NCBI GenBank assembly: GCA_003599475.1 | Contig: QZKK01000056.1 | Location: 1 to 36,557 of the forward strand | DNA from: Desulfobacteraceae bacterium | GTDB lineage: Bacteria > Desulfobacterota > Desulfobacteria > Desulfobacterales > SURF-15 | Direction: 5' to 3' | Length of the DNA stretch: 36,557 nucleotides | Shown: in pieces, positions 26,103-33,463 of the stretch | Position numbering within the stretch: position 1 is the stretch's first letter | Layout of the letters: each line of letters begins with the position of its first letter | Position numbers and translations under genes: made by a program | The notes under the pieces: model-generated | Database searches by the model: none | What the model was told of the DNA's origin: nothing | Seen by the model: the letters and a program-made list of their open reading frames with translations, nothing else

Positions 26103-27089
26103 ATGCCGGAACGAAAACGTGTGTTGAGCGGAATGCGGCCGACCGGTCCGCTTCATCTGGGCAATTATTTCGGGGCTCTTTCCAATTGGGTGGAAATGCA
26201 GGATTCCTACGACTGTTTTTTCTTCATTGCGGATTGGCATGCGCTGACCAGCGAATACGAGGGAACGGCAAAGATTCGGAGGCATATTCAAATGCTTCTG
26301 ATCGACTGGCTTTCGGTCGGCTTATCCCCGGACCGGTGCACACTCTTCGTCCAGTCCCACATCAAGGAGCACGCGGAGCTTTTTCTGATCCTTTCGATGA
26401 TCACCCCGGTTCCCTGGCTCGAGCGGAATCCGACCTACAAGGACCAGATCGTCCAATTGAGCAATAAGGATTTATCCACCTTCGGGTTCCTGGGATACCC
26501 CGTCCTTCAAGCTGCCGACATCATCATGTACAAGGCCCACGGGGTGCCGGTGGGAATCGACCAGGTTCCCCACGTGGAAATCACCCGTGAAATCGCCCGG
26601 CGGTTCAATTTTCTTTACGGAGAGGTGTTTCCGGAGCCCGAGGCGATCCTGACGGAAATGCCCAAAATCCTCGGAACAGACCGGCGTAAAATGAGCAAAA
26701 GCTATGACAACGCCATTTTCCTTTCGGATTCTCCCGAAGAAATGGTCTCCAAGGCGATGAAGATGATTACCGATCCCCAGCGGATGCGGCGAAGCGACCC
26801 GGGAGACCCGGATGTCTGCAACGTCTTTTCTTTCCACAGGATCTACTCGGATAAGACCCTTGTGGAAGAAATCGACCGGAACTGCCGCGCGGCTCGGATC
26901 GGGTGCGTGGAGTGCAAAAAGATGATGGCCGAAAATCTGGTCCGTGCCCTGGGGCCTGTTCGGGAAAAACGGAAATACTACGAAGAAAGGCCGGAGCTGG
27001 TCGAAAAGATCATTTCCGAAGGAGATGAAAAGGCGCGAGCCGTCGCCCGCAAGACCATGGAAGAGGTGCGGTCAGCGGTCAGAATCTAG
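26103..27089 (+). CDS. trpS: TrpS, tryptophanyl-tRNA synthetase
   Basis: The 328-residue class I synthetase has the HIGH-type motif in GPLHLGNYFG (HLGN at 18-21), GIDQ at 151-154 for tryptophan and tRNA handling, and an exact KMSKS at 196-200. The length is normal for bacterial TrpRS. It charges tRNA-Trp. The ATG at 26103 has a GGAGG ribosome-binding site 5 nt upstream, directly joined to the last repeat unit of the spacer. It is followed after 93 bp by scpA on the same strand. Confidence 0.96.
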   Translation: MPERKRVLSGMRPTGPLHLGNYFGALSNWVEMQDSYDCFFFIADWHALTSEYEGTAKIRRHIQMLLIDWLSVGLSPDRCTLFVQSHIKEHAELFLILSMITPVPWLERNPTYKDQIVQLSNKDLSTFGFLGYPVLQAADIIMYKAHGVPVGIDQVPHVEITREIARRFNFLYGEVFPEPEAILTEMPKILGTDRRKMSKSYDNAIFLSDSPEEMVSKAMKMITDPQRMRRSDPGDPDVCNVFSFHRIYSDKTLVEEIDRNCRAARIGCVECKKMMAENLVRALGPVREKRKYYEERPELVEKIISEGDEKARAVARKTMEEVRSAVRI

Positions 27090-27099
27090 GCTCATGAAT

Positions 27100-27167
27100 G
27101 TGTTCAGGTGTTCGGTGTTTAGGAGCTCGGTTTTCAATGCTGCCACCGGGCTGAACGCTGAACACTG
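27100..27167. repeat. Small inverted heptad-repeat element between trpS and scpA
   Basis: Left arm gtgttca, ggtgttc, ggtgttt; right arm ctgaacg, ctgaaca. GTGTTCAG at 27100-27107 is exactly inverse to CTGAACAC at 27158-27165. The unit is the same as in the 25836-26095 element. Confidence 0.75.
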
Positions 27168-27182
27168 TAGGGTCTGAACCGA

Positions 27183-27896
27183 ATGGAAAACGACCCCTAT
27201 TCAGTCAAGATCGAAGACGTTTTCGAAGGGCCGATGGATCTTTTAATCCATCTGATCCGGAAAAACGAGGTGAATATCTATGACATTCCGGTCGCGCTGA
27301 TTACCCGGCAGTACCTCGAATATATCGAATGGCTGAAGGCATTGAGCATCGATAACGTCGGCGATTTTCTGGTCATGGCTTCTACGCTGACCCAGATCAA
27401 ATCGCGGATGCTGCTTCCCACCCACGGAAACGAGGGAGATGATGAGGACCCCCGGATGGAGATCGCAAGACCGCTGCTGGAATATCTGCAGATCAAATCG
27501 GCGGCCGAGGCGCTCTTGAAGCGGAATCTTCTGGGAGAGCACATGTTCACGCGCCAGATCGACAAGAAAATCCTTCCCGTCGGCCCCGAGGACCAGGTGA
27601 TTCGGGTGGGACTTTTCGAGCTGATCGATGCATTTCGAAAAATACTCGATAGCGTCTCGGATCAATTTCCGATGGATCTTACCGCCGACCGGATGTCGGT
27701 AACGGACCGGATTTCAGAACTTGTCGACATCCTGGAAAAGAAGGGCTCGATTACCTTTATCGAGCTGTTCGGCCCCGATTCGAACAAAGGCGACATCATC
27801 ATCACCTTTCTGGCAGTCCTTGAAATGGTCAAGCTGAACCTGGTCCGGATCATGCAGCACCTGCAGAGCGGCACGATCCGGCTCTTTTACATCTGA
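27183..27896 (+). CDS. scpA: ScpA, segregation and condensation protein A (kleisin)
   Basis: The 237-residue kleisin has the ScpA opening VFEGPMDLLIHLIRKNEVNIYDIP, which binds the SMC neck, a central linker, and a C-terminal winged-helix end GDIIITFLAVLEMVKL that binds the SMC cap. With SMC and ScpB it forms the condensin that organises the chromosome. Its TGA stop shares one base with the scpB ATG (TGATG), so translation is coupled. No smc gene is present in the window. Confidence 0.95.
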   Translation: MENDPYSVKIEDVFEGPMDLLIHLIRKNEVNIYDIPVALITRQYLEYIEWLKALSIDNVGDFLVMASTLTQIKSRMLLPTHGNEGDDEDPRMEIARPLLEYLQIKSAAEALLKRNLLGEHMFTRQIDKKILPVGPEDQVIRVGLFELIDAFRKILDSVSDQFPMDLTADRMSVTDRISELVDILEKKGSITFIELFGPDSNKGDIIITFLAVLEMVKLNLVRIMQHLQSGTIRLFYI

Positions 27897-28606
27897 TGGA
27901 AAATATCAAACACATTCTGGAAAGCCTGTTGTTTGTCACCGAAGCGCCGTTGACCCTGGAGCGCCTGAAATCGGTTCTGGAAACAGCCGATTCGGCTCCC
28001 ATCCGGCAGGCCCTCCAGCAGCTTGCCCAGGAATACGAAGAAAGGCGCGGCGGGTTTTACTTGAGAGAGGTGGCCGGCGGATATCAAATCTGCACAAGAC
28101 CCGAATACAACGAATGGATCAAGCGCCTGATTTCACCGAATCCTGCCAGGCTGAGCCGGGCAGCCCTTGAAACTCTGGCGATCGTCGCCTACAAGCAGCC
28201 GATCATCCGGAGCGACGTCGAACATATCCGCGGGGTCGATTCCGGGGGCGTTTTGCGCCAGCTTCTGGAACGGAAGCTGATCCGCATCCTGGGAAGAAAG
28301 GAGATCCCGGGGCGCCCTCTGATCTACGCCACCACAAAGGAGTTCCTGCTGACCTTCGATTTAAAGGACCTGAAGGATCTTCCCACCCTCAACGAAATCG
28401 ATGCCTTCGGAAAAGCGGCGCATCAGGAGACTCCGGCTGCGGAAGCTGAACCGGCATCGGAGATTTCGCCGGATGAGCAGCCGGAAACCGACCCGGGGGA
28501 GGATTTTTTGTCCGAAGATAAAGCCCCTCCGGCCCTTCCGCCGGAGGAATCCGACCTCGCTCCGGACCCGAACGACAATGATGCGTTTAATGGAAAAAAC
28601 GCTTGA
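27896..28606 (+). CDS. scpB: ScpB, segregation and condensation protein B
   Basis: The 236-residue protein has two winged-helix domains in about residues 1-165, with the family block ALETLAIVAYKQPIIRSDVE and RKEIPGRPLIYATT. Two copies bind the ScpA middle region. After residue ~178 there is an acidic, Pro/Glu/Asp-rich tail of nearly 60 residues that is probably disordered. The promoter of the following HU gene starts inside its last codons. Confidence 0.95.
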   Translation: MENIKHILESLLFVTEAPLTLERLKSVLETADSAPIRQALQQLAQEYEERRGGFYLREVAGGYQICTRPEYNEWIKRLISPNPARLSRAALETLAIVAYKQPIIRSDVEHIRGVDSGGVLRQLLERKLIRILGRKEIPGRPLIYATTKEFLLTFDLKDLKDLPTLNEIDAFGKAAHQETPAAEAEPASEISPDEQPETDPGEDFLSEDKAPPALPPEESDLAPDPNDNDAFNGKNA

Positions 28607-28632
28607 CATTGTTGCATAAAACTTCTTATAAC
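28603..28632 (+). promoter_or_regulatory. Sigma70-type promoter for the HU/IHF gene
   Basis: A perfect TTGACA at 28603-28608 and TATAAC at 28627-28632 are 18 nt apart, about 50 nt ahead of the HU start. The -35 box overlaps the scpB stop codon. It is the clearest housekeeping promoter in the window. Confidence 0.75.
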
Positions 28633-28685
28633 GCGTTTATTGATTCCAGGGTGATTTCTGGGACACGTTAGAAAAAGGAGATTTT

Positions 28686-28967
28686 ATGAATAGATCCGAC
28701 CTGATCAATGAACTAAAAAACCGGACTTCACTCAGCAGAAAAGATTCAGAGAAGTTTGTGGATACCTTTTTTGAAGCCATCTCCGAGACGCTCTCCCAAA
28801 ACGAGCGGGTGGAAATCAGGGGATTCGGCAGTTTCACGGTAAAAAACTACAAGCCCTATATCGGAAGGAATCCGAAAACGGGAATGAAAATAAGTGTTTC
28901 CTCCAAGAAACTGCCTTTTTTCAAGGTCGGAAAAGAACTCAAGGAAAAGGTCGACAACAAACAATAA
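28686..28967 (+). CDS. HU/IHF-family DNA-bending protein
   Basis: The 93-residue protein has the typical N-terminal helices (MNRSDLINELKNRT...), the RGFGSF turn and the arm motif GRNPKTG (60-66), whose proline intercalates into DNA. N-terminal residues resemble IHF-beta, but the sequence does not separate IHF from HU with confidence. It compacts and bends DNA. It has its own promoter at 28603-28632 and a strong AAAAAGGAG ribosome-binding site. The stop is only 5 nt before the tRNA-Val gene, so both are likely on one transcript ending at 29062-29096. Confidence 0.95.
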   Translation: MNRSDLINELKNRTSLSRKDSEKFVDTFFEAISETLSQNERVEIRGFGSFTVKNYKPYIGRNPKTGMKISVSSKKLPFFKVGKELKEKVDNKQ

Positions 28968-28972
28968 GCAAT

Positions 28973-29047
28973 GGGCGGTTAACTCAGCGGGAGAGTGCTA
29001 CCCTCACACGGTAGAAGTCATTGGTTCAAATCCAATACCGCCTACCA
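28973..29047 (+). tRNA. tRNA-Val (anticodon CAC)
   Basis: A 75-nt cloverleaf folds without gaps: acceptor GGGCGGT/ACCGCCT (with one G-U pair at 1-72), D stem ACTC/GAGT, anticodon stem CTACC/GGTAG with loop CTCACAC, T stem ATTGG/CCAAT with loop TTCAAAT, and discriminator A. The CCA end is encoded. Loop position 34-36 is CAC, decoding GUG; A73 and anticodon A35-C36 fit valine identity. Confidence 0.95.
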
Positions 29048-29061
29048 CAATTTTTCAGCAG

Positions 29062-29096
29062 CTTAGGGCTACTTTTCGAGTGGCCCTAAGTTTTTT
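29062..29096 (+). terminator. Intrinsic terminator after HU/tRNA-Val
   Basis: The 12-bp stem CTTAGGGCTACT / AGTGGCCCTAAG (one G-U pair) with loop TTTCG is followed at once by six T. It is 14 nt after the tRNA CCA end. Confidence 0.9.
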
Positions 29097-29337
29097 GGTT
29101 TTGACGATCCATGCTCCGTCAAAATGTCCCTCATCTTCCTCCTTTGCAGCACCCAAATCATAATTTCTTGACATCCTCCTATAAAAAAGGGACCAAACTT
29201 GGCTGCTAAACAATAAATTTGAAATATTTAACACACCGTTTAAACAGGTTAACACTTTAAGGTAGAATGCCAGAACGCAATGACTTATAATTATAATGAT
29301 TTTGGTAAGTTATGAATTTCTAAGTATACGCTATTTT

Positions 29338-29354
29338 TGGCATCTTTCTTGCTT
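29338..29354 (+). promoter_or_regulatory. Sigma54-type promoter ahead of the small exported peptide gene
   Basis: TGGCATCTTTCTTGCTT matches the -24/-12 consensus TGGCAY-N5-TTGCW: GG at 29339-29340 and GC at 29351-29352 have the required 10-nt spacing. Expected start is near 29363, leaving a leader of about 49 nt. The palindrome at 29285-29296 lies about 40 bp upstream and could be an activator site. Confidence 0.75.
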
Positions 29355-29411
29355 TTAAGGATGGAATTGGATATGGTACCCATAGCAAATTACTAAAAAG
29401 GAGATCTGAAG

Positions 29412-29573
29412 ATGAAAAAGTTTTTAACAGTCCTGATTTCTCTGGCCCTTCTTACGAGTGTGGCGATAGCGCCGGTTTACGCTGGTGGTGACAAGAACCA
29501 AAATGAAAATGGAGCCGATACTGCTCCAGGGCCTGGGGATGACGCTCAAGGGAACCAAGCTGGTGGAGATTAA
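29412..29573 (+). CDS. Small exported Gly/Asp/Asn-rich peptide, unknown function
   Basis: A 53-codon gene: ATG at 29412 follows AGGAG at 29399-29403 with 8-nt spacing. Residues 1-24 form a clear signal peptide (MKKFL start, hydrophobic core, VYA cleavage site). The predicted mature peptide is 29 residues, GGDKNQNENG then ADTAPGPGDD then AQGNQAGGD: no cysteine, no aromatic residue, net acidic, probably disordered. It has its own sigma54-type promoter and its own terminator, so it is a complete one-gene transcription unit. I do not recognise a family. Possibilities include a secreted signal, a processed peptide precursor or a matrix component, none of which the sequence proves. No processing or export gene is adjacent. 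Confidence 0.78.
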   Translation: MKKFLTVLISLALLTSVAIAPVYAGGDKNQNENGADTAPGPGDDAQGNQAGGD

Positions 29574-29624
29574 ATGGTTATAGCTGAATATGGCGGTTAA
29601 CCCACCGACAATTGAATAATCGAT

Positions 29625-29658
29625 AAAGGCAGGGTCATTGGAATATGTCCTGCCTTTT
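29625..29658 (+). terminator. Intrinsic terminator after the small exported peptide gene
   Basis: AAAGGCAGG (29625-29633) pairs with CCTGCCTTT (29649-29657) around a 15-nt loop; a T-rich stretch follows. It ends about 85 nt after the stop codon. Confidence 0.8.
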
Positions 29659-29797
29659 CATTTTTTGCCAATTCTGATATCCATTTCATCTCGCAAATGA
29701 ATCCCGTCATTAAGAGGTTCTGACTACATGCAATATCTGTTTTCCCTTCCCGTCACTCACCAAAGAAGATCAATAGAAAGAGACCCAGGGCTACTAA

Positions 29798-30523
29798 TCA
29801 AACCGCCGCCTCGCGATTGGCGGCTTGATCGAACCAGGTGAAATAGTTCTCTACGCCGTCAGAGCTGGAGGCAAGGAGGGTTGTTTGCGGTCGTCGGGGA
29901 GGTCGAAGTCGACCGTGTCGATCCCCAGGGGTGTTGATGTAGACGGTGCGGTTCAGGTCTTCGGAATGAAGGTGTTGTGTCCTGGACATTCAGGACGGCT
30001 GCCATGAGGGCGGCGCGGAGAGCACTGGCTCAGAAATCGTTTATGGGTTTTGCGATCGGGTGGGTGCCGTCGCGGAAGGTGGCGATCTGGGAAGCGCTGT
30101 CGAGGCGGAAGCCCAGGGTTTCTTTGTTGTAGACCAGGCGGTTTCCTTCCGGCTGGCGGCCCTGGTTCAGCGTTTCATGGTAGGCTGTTTCTCTCATGTT
30201 TTCCGGCACTCGATGTAGCGCATGCGGTCAAAAAGCTTGATCGGGTAATTTTCAAAGAGGCCGCCGTCGACGTAGCAGCCTTTGGGGTTTTTGACGGCTG
30301 CGAAAAATAGCGGGATGCGGGTTTTGACCCGCAGCGGATTTACGACCTGGCAGGCCGGCGAATAGGGCCGGGTGGGATCGTCCAGCATCGGCAAAAGAAC
30401 GAAGTATTCCCCGAACCGGAGGAGACATACCTGTTTGAGATACTCGATCTGCCCGAAGGAAGCCTTTCGCCTGCGTCTGCATGAGGCGCCCAGGCGGTGA
30501 ATGCGGCCTGCTGCTGCTCTCAA
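29798..30523 (-). pseudogene. Degraded patatin-like phospholipase (C-terminal remnant)
   Basis: Pieces of one protein lie in different frames in the right order. TRIPLFFAAVKNPKG followed by CYVDGGLFENYPIKLFDR lies near 30220-30320, carrying the patatin DGG of the Ser-Asp dyad. The next piece, TAYHETLNQG to LGFRLDS to PINDF, is at 30200-30031 and ends in an in-frame TGA. Then come LNVQD, HLHSEDLNRTVYIN and VDFDLPDDRK, and finally GVENYFTWFD with a stop at 29800-29798. At least three frameshifts and one nonsense codon separate them, and the N-terminal GXSXG nucleophile region is not found. The family are lipid acyl hydrolases. It is clearly non-functional as read here. Confidence 0.82.
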
Positions 30524-30740
30524 TCCGTCTTCCGGTGACCGCTTTCTCCAACTCGGTCGCCCGCCAGGGAATCATCTTCATCCCCATGAACGCGGGTCTT
30601 GTGTTCGGCGCCAATACATTCACAGTAAAATTTTTTTGACATTTATACCACATTGCAGCATTTTTAATCTAGGTGAATTCATAAACAGGTGTTTCGCTCA
30701 ACCGATGGGGATTCTTTATGCTCCCAAAAGGAGGTTGCGC

Positions 30741-31220
30741 ATGTTGAATCCTTCTTTGAAAATGAAAAAACGGTGTTTGACAGGGGTTCTGATGCTTGCC
30801 TGGCTCACGATAGCGACAGCCCCAGGCATCGCTCTTGACAACATTAACAAGTCGAATCATGGTGTTGCGATCAAAGGGTACGACCCTGTCGCTTATCATA
30901 CCGAAGGCCGCCCAGTGAAAGGGAAAAAGGAGTATTCGTCCAAGTGGAACGATGCGGAGTGGTACTTTGCAAACGAGGAAAATCGGAACATGTTTGCCGG
31001 GAACCCGGAACGTTATGCTCCGCAATACGGCGGGTACTGCGCACGCAGCCTTTCGACAACCGGCAGGCCCGCCGGTGTGGACCCGGAAACATTCAGGATT
31101 ATTGACGGCAAGCTCTACCTTAACTGGGACGCTGAGGCTGCTGACCGGTTCGAAGCCCGCGCGGCTGAAAACATCAAAATAGCGGACCTGAACTGGGAGA
31201 AGCTCACCCGGAAGCGCTGA
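30741..31220 (+). CDS. Exported YHS-domain protein
   Basis: The 159-residue protein has a signal peptide (about 1-31), then a YHS-type domain: GVAIKGYDPVAYHTEGRPVK (41-60), YSSKWNDAEWYFANEENRNMF and PERYAPQYGGYCA (89-101), with one conserved cysteine (C100). Periplasmic members of this type are common beside metal or redox genes, and some YHS domains bind metal; the function is not established. The ATG at 30741 has a perfect AGGAGG ribosome-binding site 7 nt upstream, so the longer open frame before it is not coding. A TTGACA at 30636-30641 may belong to its promoter, but no good -10 is seen. Convergent with the cyclase gene. Confidence 0.88.
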   Translation: MLNPSLKMKKRCLTGVLMLAWLTIATAPGIALDNINKSNHGVAIKGYDPVAYHTEGRPVKGKKEYSSKWNDAEWYFANEENRNMFAGNPERYAPQYGGYCARSLSTTGRPAGVDPETFRIIDGKLYLNWDAEAADRFEARAAENIKIADLNWEKLTRKR

Positions 31221-31253
31221 CAACCAGGCAGCGAAAAGGGACCCGATCGTTTT

Positions 31254-33137
31254 TCACTTCAAACCGGCTGTCCGCAGTCCTTCCACAAAGGCTTCCCGGT
31301 GGGACTGGTTCCGGAAGGCGGTGCCAAACGATTCTATTTTGAAAAAAGGATCGAGGCGGCGAACTGTTTCTGCCGCGTGTTCGGCTTCTTCGTTGCGGCC
31401 CAATCGTGAATAGGTCGCAGCCAGTACGATGTGATTTCCGACGAAATCCGGGCGCTTGATCAATCCTTTTTCCAGTACCTCCAGGGATTCCCCATATTTG
31501 CCCTTCAAATAATAGGCCATCCCAAGGTGGAACCAGGCTTCCCGAGGAGATGCGCTGTCCAGACGAAGCGACATCTCCAACGCGGCCGCAGCCTCATCCA
31601 CCTGCCCTGCCCAGAGCAGAGCCCACCCATACTGACCGAAAGCATACGCATCGTTTGGATTCAGTTCGATGGCCTGTTCGGCTTCATGGATCGCAAGATC
31701 ATATTTATTTTGAAACGTATAGACGTTGCACAGAAGGGTATGCGCCGATGAATTCGATTTATCCAGTTCCAGAGCCTTTCGCCCGTATTCGTATGCGCTC
31801 TCCAGGGCCTTGTGCGGGAATTCGGTCCAGCCGAAGCTCACCTGTGCGTAATCCACCCACCCCAGCCCAACATAAGCCGCCGAATAGAGCGGGTCGAGAG
31901 CAGCGGCTTTTACGAACAGCTCACCCGCCAAGGTGACCGAGGCTCGCGTTTGGCGCTGGTAATGGGCCCACCCCTGTAGCAGATAGTCATATGCCTGAAG
32001 GTCCTGCGGCTTTTTGCGCATGGCTCGGGCCTGCTCGGTTTGGCTGATGTTCACGGCCAGCTTGCCAACGATTGCCTGAACGATATCCCCCTGGAGCTTG
32101 AAAATATCCTTGTAATCGCCCTGATAACGTTCGGCCCAGAGGTGCGTCTCGTTGGAAGATTCGATCAGCTGGGCATTGATACGCAAGTCTCCGCCCACCT
32201 TTTGAACACTGCCTTCGAGGACATAACGCACCTCCAGCTCCCGGCCGACTGTTTTCACATTCACGGTTTTTCCCTTGTAAGTGAATACCGTATTGCTGGC
32301 GATCACCAACAGGTTCCGAAACCGGGATAGATCCGTAATGATGTCGTTTGTGATCCCGTCGCTGAAGTATTCCTGCTCCGAATCGCCGCTCAGATTCTTA
32401 AACGGCAGCACGGCGATGGAAGCCCGGTCGGATAGCTTCAAAGGGTCTTTTTCGACGGCTGCCTTTTCTTCATGAAAAAATGCGGGCCGAAAATACATCC
32501 AGAAGGCTGCCGCCGCGACTGCAACCGCCAAAGCGGCAAATGTCAAGGCCGCCCGACTTCTGCTTCTCAACCACAGCTCATTTTCAGCAAGGACCTTGCC
32601 GGCGGCTTCCGGCTCCATCGATATTCGATAAACCCGTATCGGTTCGGAAATATTTTTCACATTTCTTTCACCCAGATCGTGATAGCCCAAAGGCAACTTG
32701 TTTCTAATGTGCTCATAGACCGTTCCCGATATCGAAATGCCGCCGGCCGCAGCAAGCCCCTCCACTCTTGCAGCGATATTGACACCATCCCCATAGATGC
32801 GGCCGCCTTCATCGATCACATCACCGAGATTAATCCCGATACGGAACTCCAGCCGGCGGCCATCCGGAATATCCGCATTTCTTCGTTTGATCCTCTCTTG
32901 GATCTTCAGAGCGCCGTTTACAGCATTCACGACACTTGTAAACTCGGCTAAGAGATTGTCGCCCGGCGAATCGATCACCTTCCCGCCATGTTGATGAATG
33001 ATTTCATTTATCAGGAGACGATGGGCGGTCAACTCCCGCACAGTGGATTCTTCGTCATCGCGCATCAGCCGGCTATACCCGACGGCGTCCGCGCTGAGGA
33101 TTGCGACAAGTTTGCGTTTAAACCCTTCTTCCGACAT
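31254..33137 (-). CDS. Class III nucleotide cyclase - TolB-like - TPR protein
   Basis: The 627-residue protein combines an N-terminal cyclase homology domain (about 8-165), one membrane segment (197-216), a TolB/FlgO-like domain (RASIAVLPFKNLS from 238) and C-terminal TPR repeats (about 385-610). Metal ligands D17 and D60 and transition-state residues N120 and R124 are present, as is K53 near the base pocket. The position matching the adenine-selecting Asp of mammalian cyclases is R113, so substrate choice, or whether it is active, is open. The ATG at 33137 is preceded by AAAGGTGA; the 36 codons before it are not used. Proteins of this architecture are frequent in rhizobia and deltaproteobacteria; their signals are mostly unknown. 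Confidence 0.88.
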   Translation of the reverse strand: MSEEGFKRKLVAILSADAVGYSRLMRDDEESTVRELTAHRLLINEIIHQHGGKVIDSPGDNLLAEFTSVVNAVNGALKIQERIKRRNADIPDGRRLEFRIGINLGDVIDEGGRIYGDGVNIAARVEGLAAAGGISISGTVYEHIRNKLPLGYHDLGERNVKNISEPIRVYRISMEPEAAGKVLAENELWLRSRSRAALTFAALAVAVAAAAFWMYFRPAFFHEEKAAVEKDPLKLSDRASIAVLPFKNLSGDSEQEYFSDGITNDIITDLSRFRNLLVIASNTVFTYKGKTVNVKTVGRELEVRYVLEGSVQKVGGDLRINAQLIESSNETHLWAERYQGDYKDIFKLQGDIVQAIVGKLAVNISQTEQARAMRKKPQDLQAYDYLLQGWAHYQRQTRASVTLAGELFVKAAALDPLYSAAYVGLGWVDYAQVSFGWTEFPHKALESAYEYGRKALELDKSNSSAHTLLCNVYTFQNKYDLAIHEAEQAIELNPNDAYAFGQYGWALLWAGQVDEAAAALEMSLRLDSASPREAWFHLGMAYYLKGKYGESLEVLEKGLIKRPDFVGNHIVLAATYSRLGRNEEAEHAAETVRRLDPFFKIESFGTAFRNQSHREAFVEGLRTAGLK

Positions 33138-33463
33138 TCGGTCACCTTTACTTTCAGGCCTGACAACGAATTCTTGGAAGCGATTCGGATACCTGCTAAC
33201 TATTAAATAGATAAATAACCACGGGTGGTTAGGAGTCAAGGACATTCATCGGTGTGGGGCCGAAAGGCATAGGTGGGGACGAGTGCTAAGGTCAACGGCC
33301 GTCGATAAAGGGCGGGTAAAAACAGATTCAAAGACCGATAACCTGTTTTCCGCCAGCCAATGCGGCACGGTCTCAAGCACGAGTCTATCGCCGGAAAATC
33401 TCCTTCACAAATCGTTTTTTCGGTCTGCCGGTAACGCCTGGCATCAGACTCAACTCAAATTCG
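33138..33463. other. 326-bp spacer between the cyclase/TPR and SpoIIE genes
   Basis: No reading frame looks coding. It contains the dyad AACCACGGGTGGTT (33217-33230), 80 nt upstream of the cyclase start, which could be an operator. There are no heptad repeats and no clear terminator. Confidence 0.5.
33217..33230. promoter_or_regulatory. Short dyad upstream of the cyclase/TPR gene
   Basis: AACCAC and GTGGTT form a perfect 6-bp dyad around GG. Its place 80 nt before the cyclase start suits a regulator site, but the length makes chance possible. Confidence 0.3.

Larger units (their letters stand above)
29048..29411. other. 364-bp spacer between tRNA-Val and the small exported peptide gene
   Basis: It holds the intrinsic terminator (29062-29096), the 12-bp palindrome TTATAATTATAA (29285-29296) and the sigma54-type promoter (29338-29354). 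The rest is A/T-rich, lacks the heptad repeats of the left part of the window, and has no convincing reading frame. Confidence 0.6.

Noticed and set aside
29170..29200. TTGACA near a TATAAA in the spacer after tRNA-Val as a promoter
   Set aside because: The two boxes are only 6 nt apart, far too close for sigma70.
29574..29600. Eight-codon frame MVIAEYGG just after the small exported peptide
   Set aside because: Too short and without a ribosome-binding site of its own; likely chance.
29798..30523. Insertion sequence remnant in the accessory region
   Set aside because: The fragments read as patatin-like phospholipase; no transposase motif or terminal inverted repeats were seen.
30501..30740. 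Upstream extension of the YHS-domain protein
   Set aside because: The AGGAGG site and signal peptide place the start at 30741; the extension overlaps pseudogene debris.
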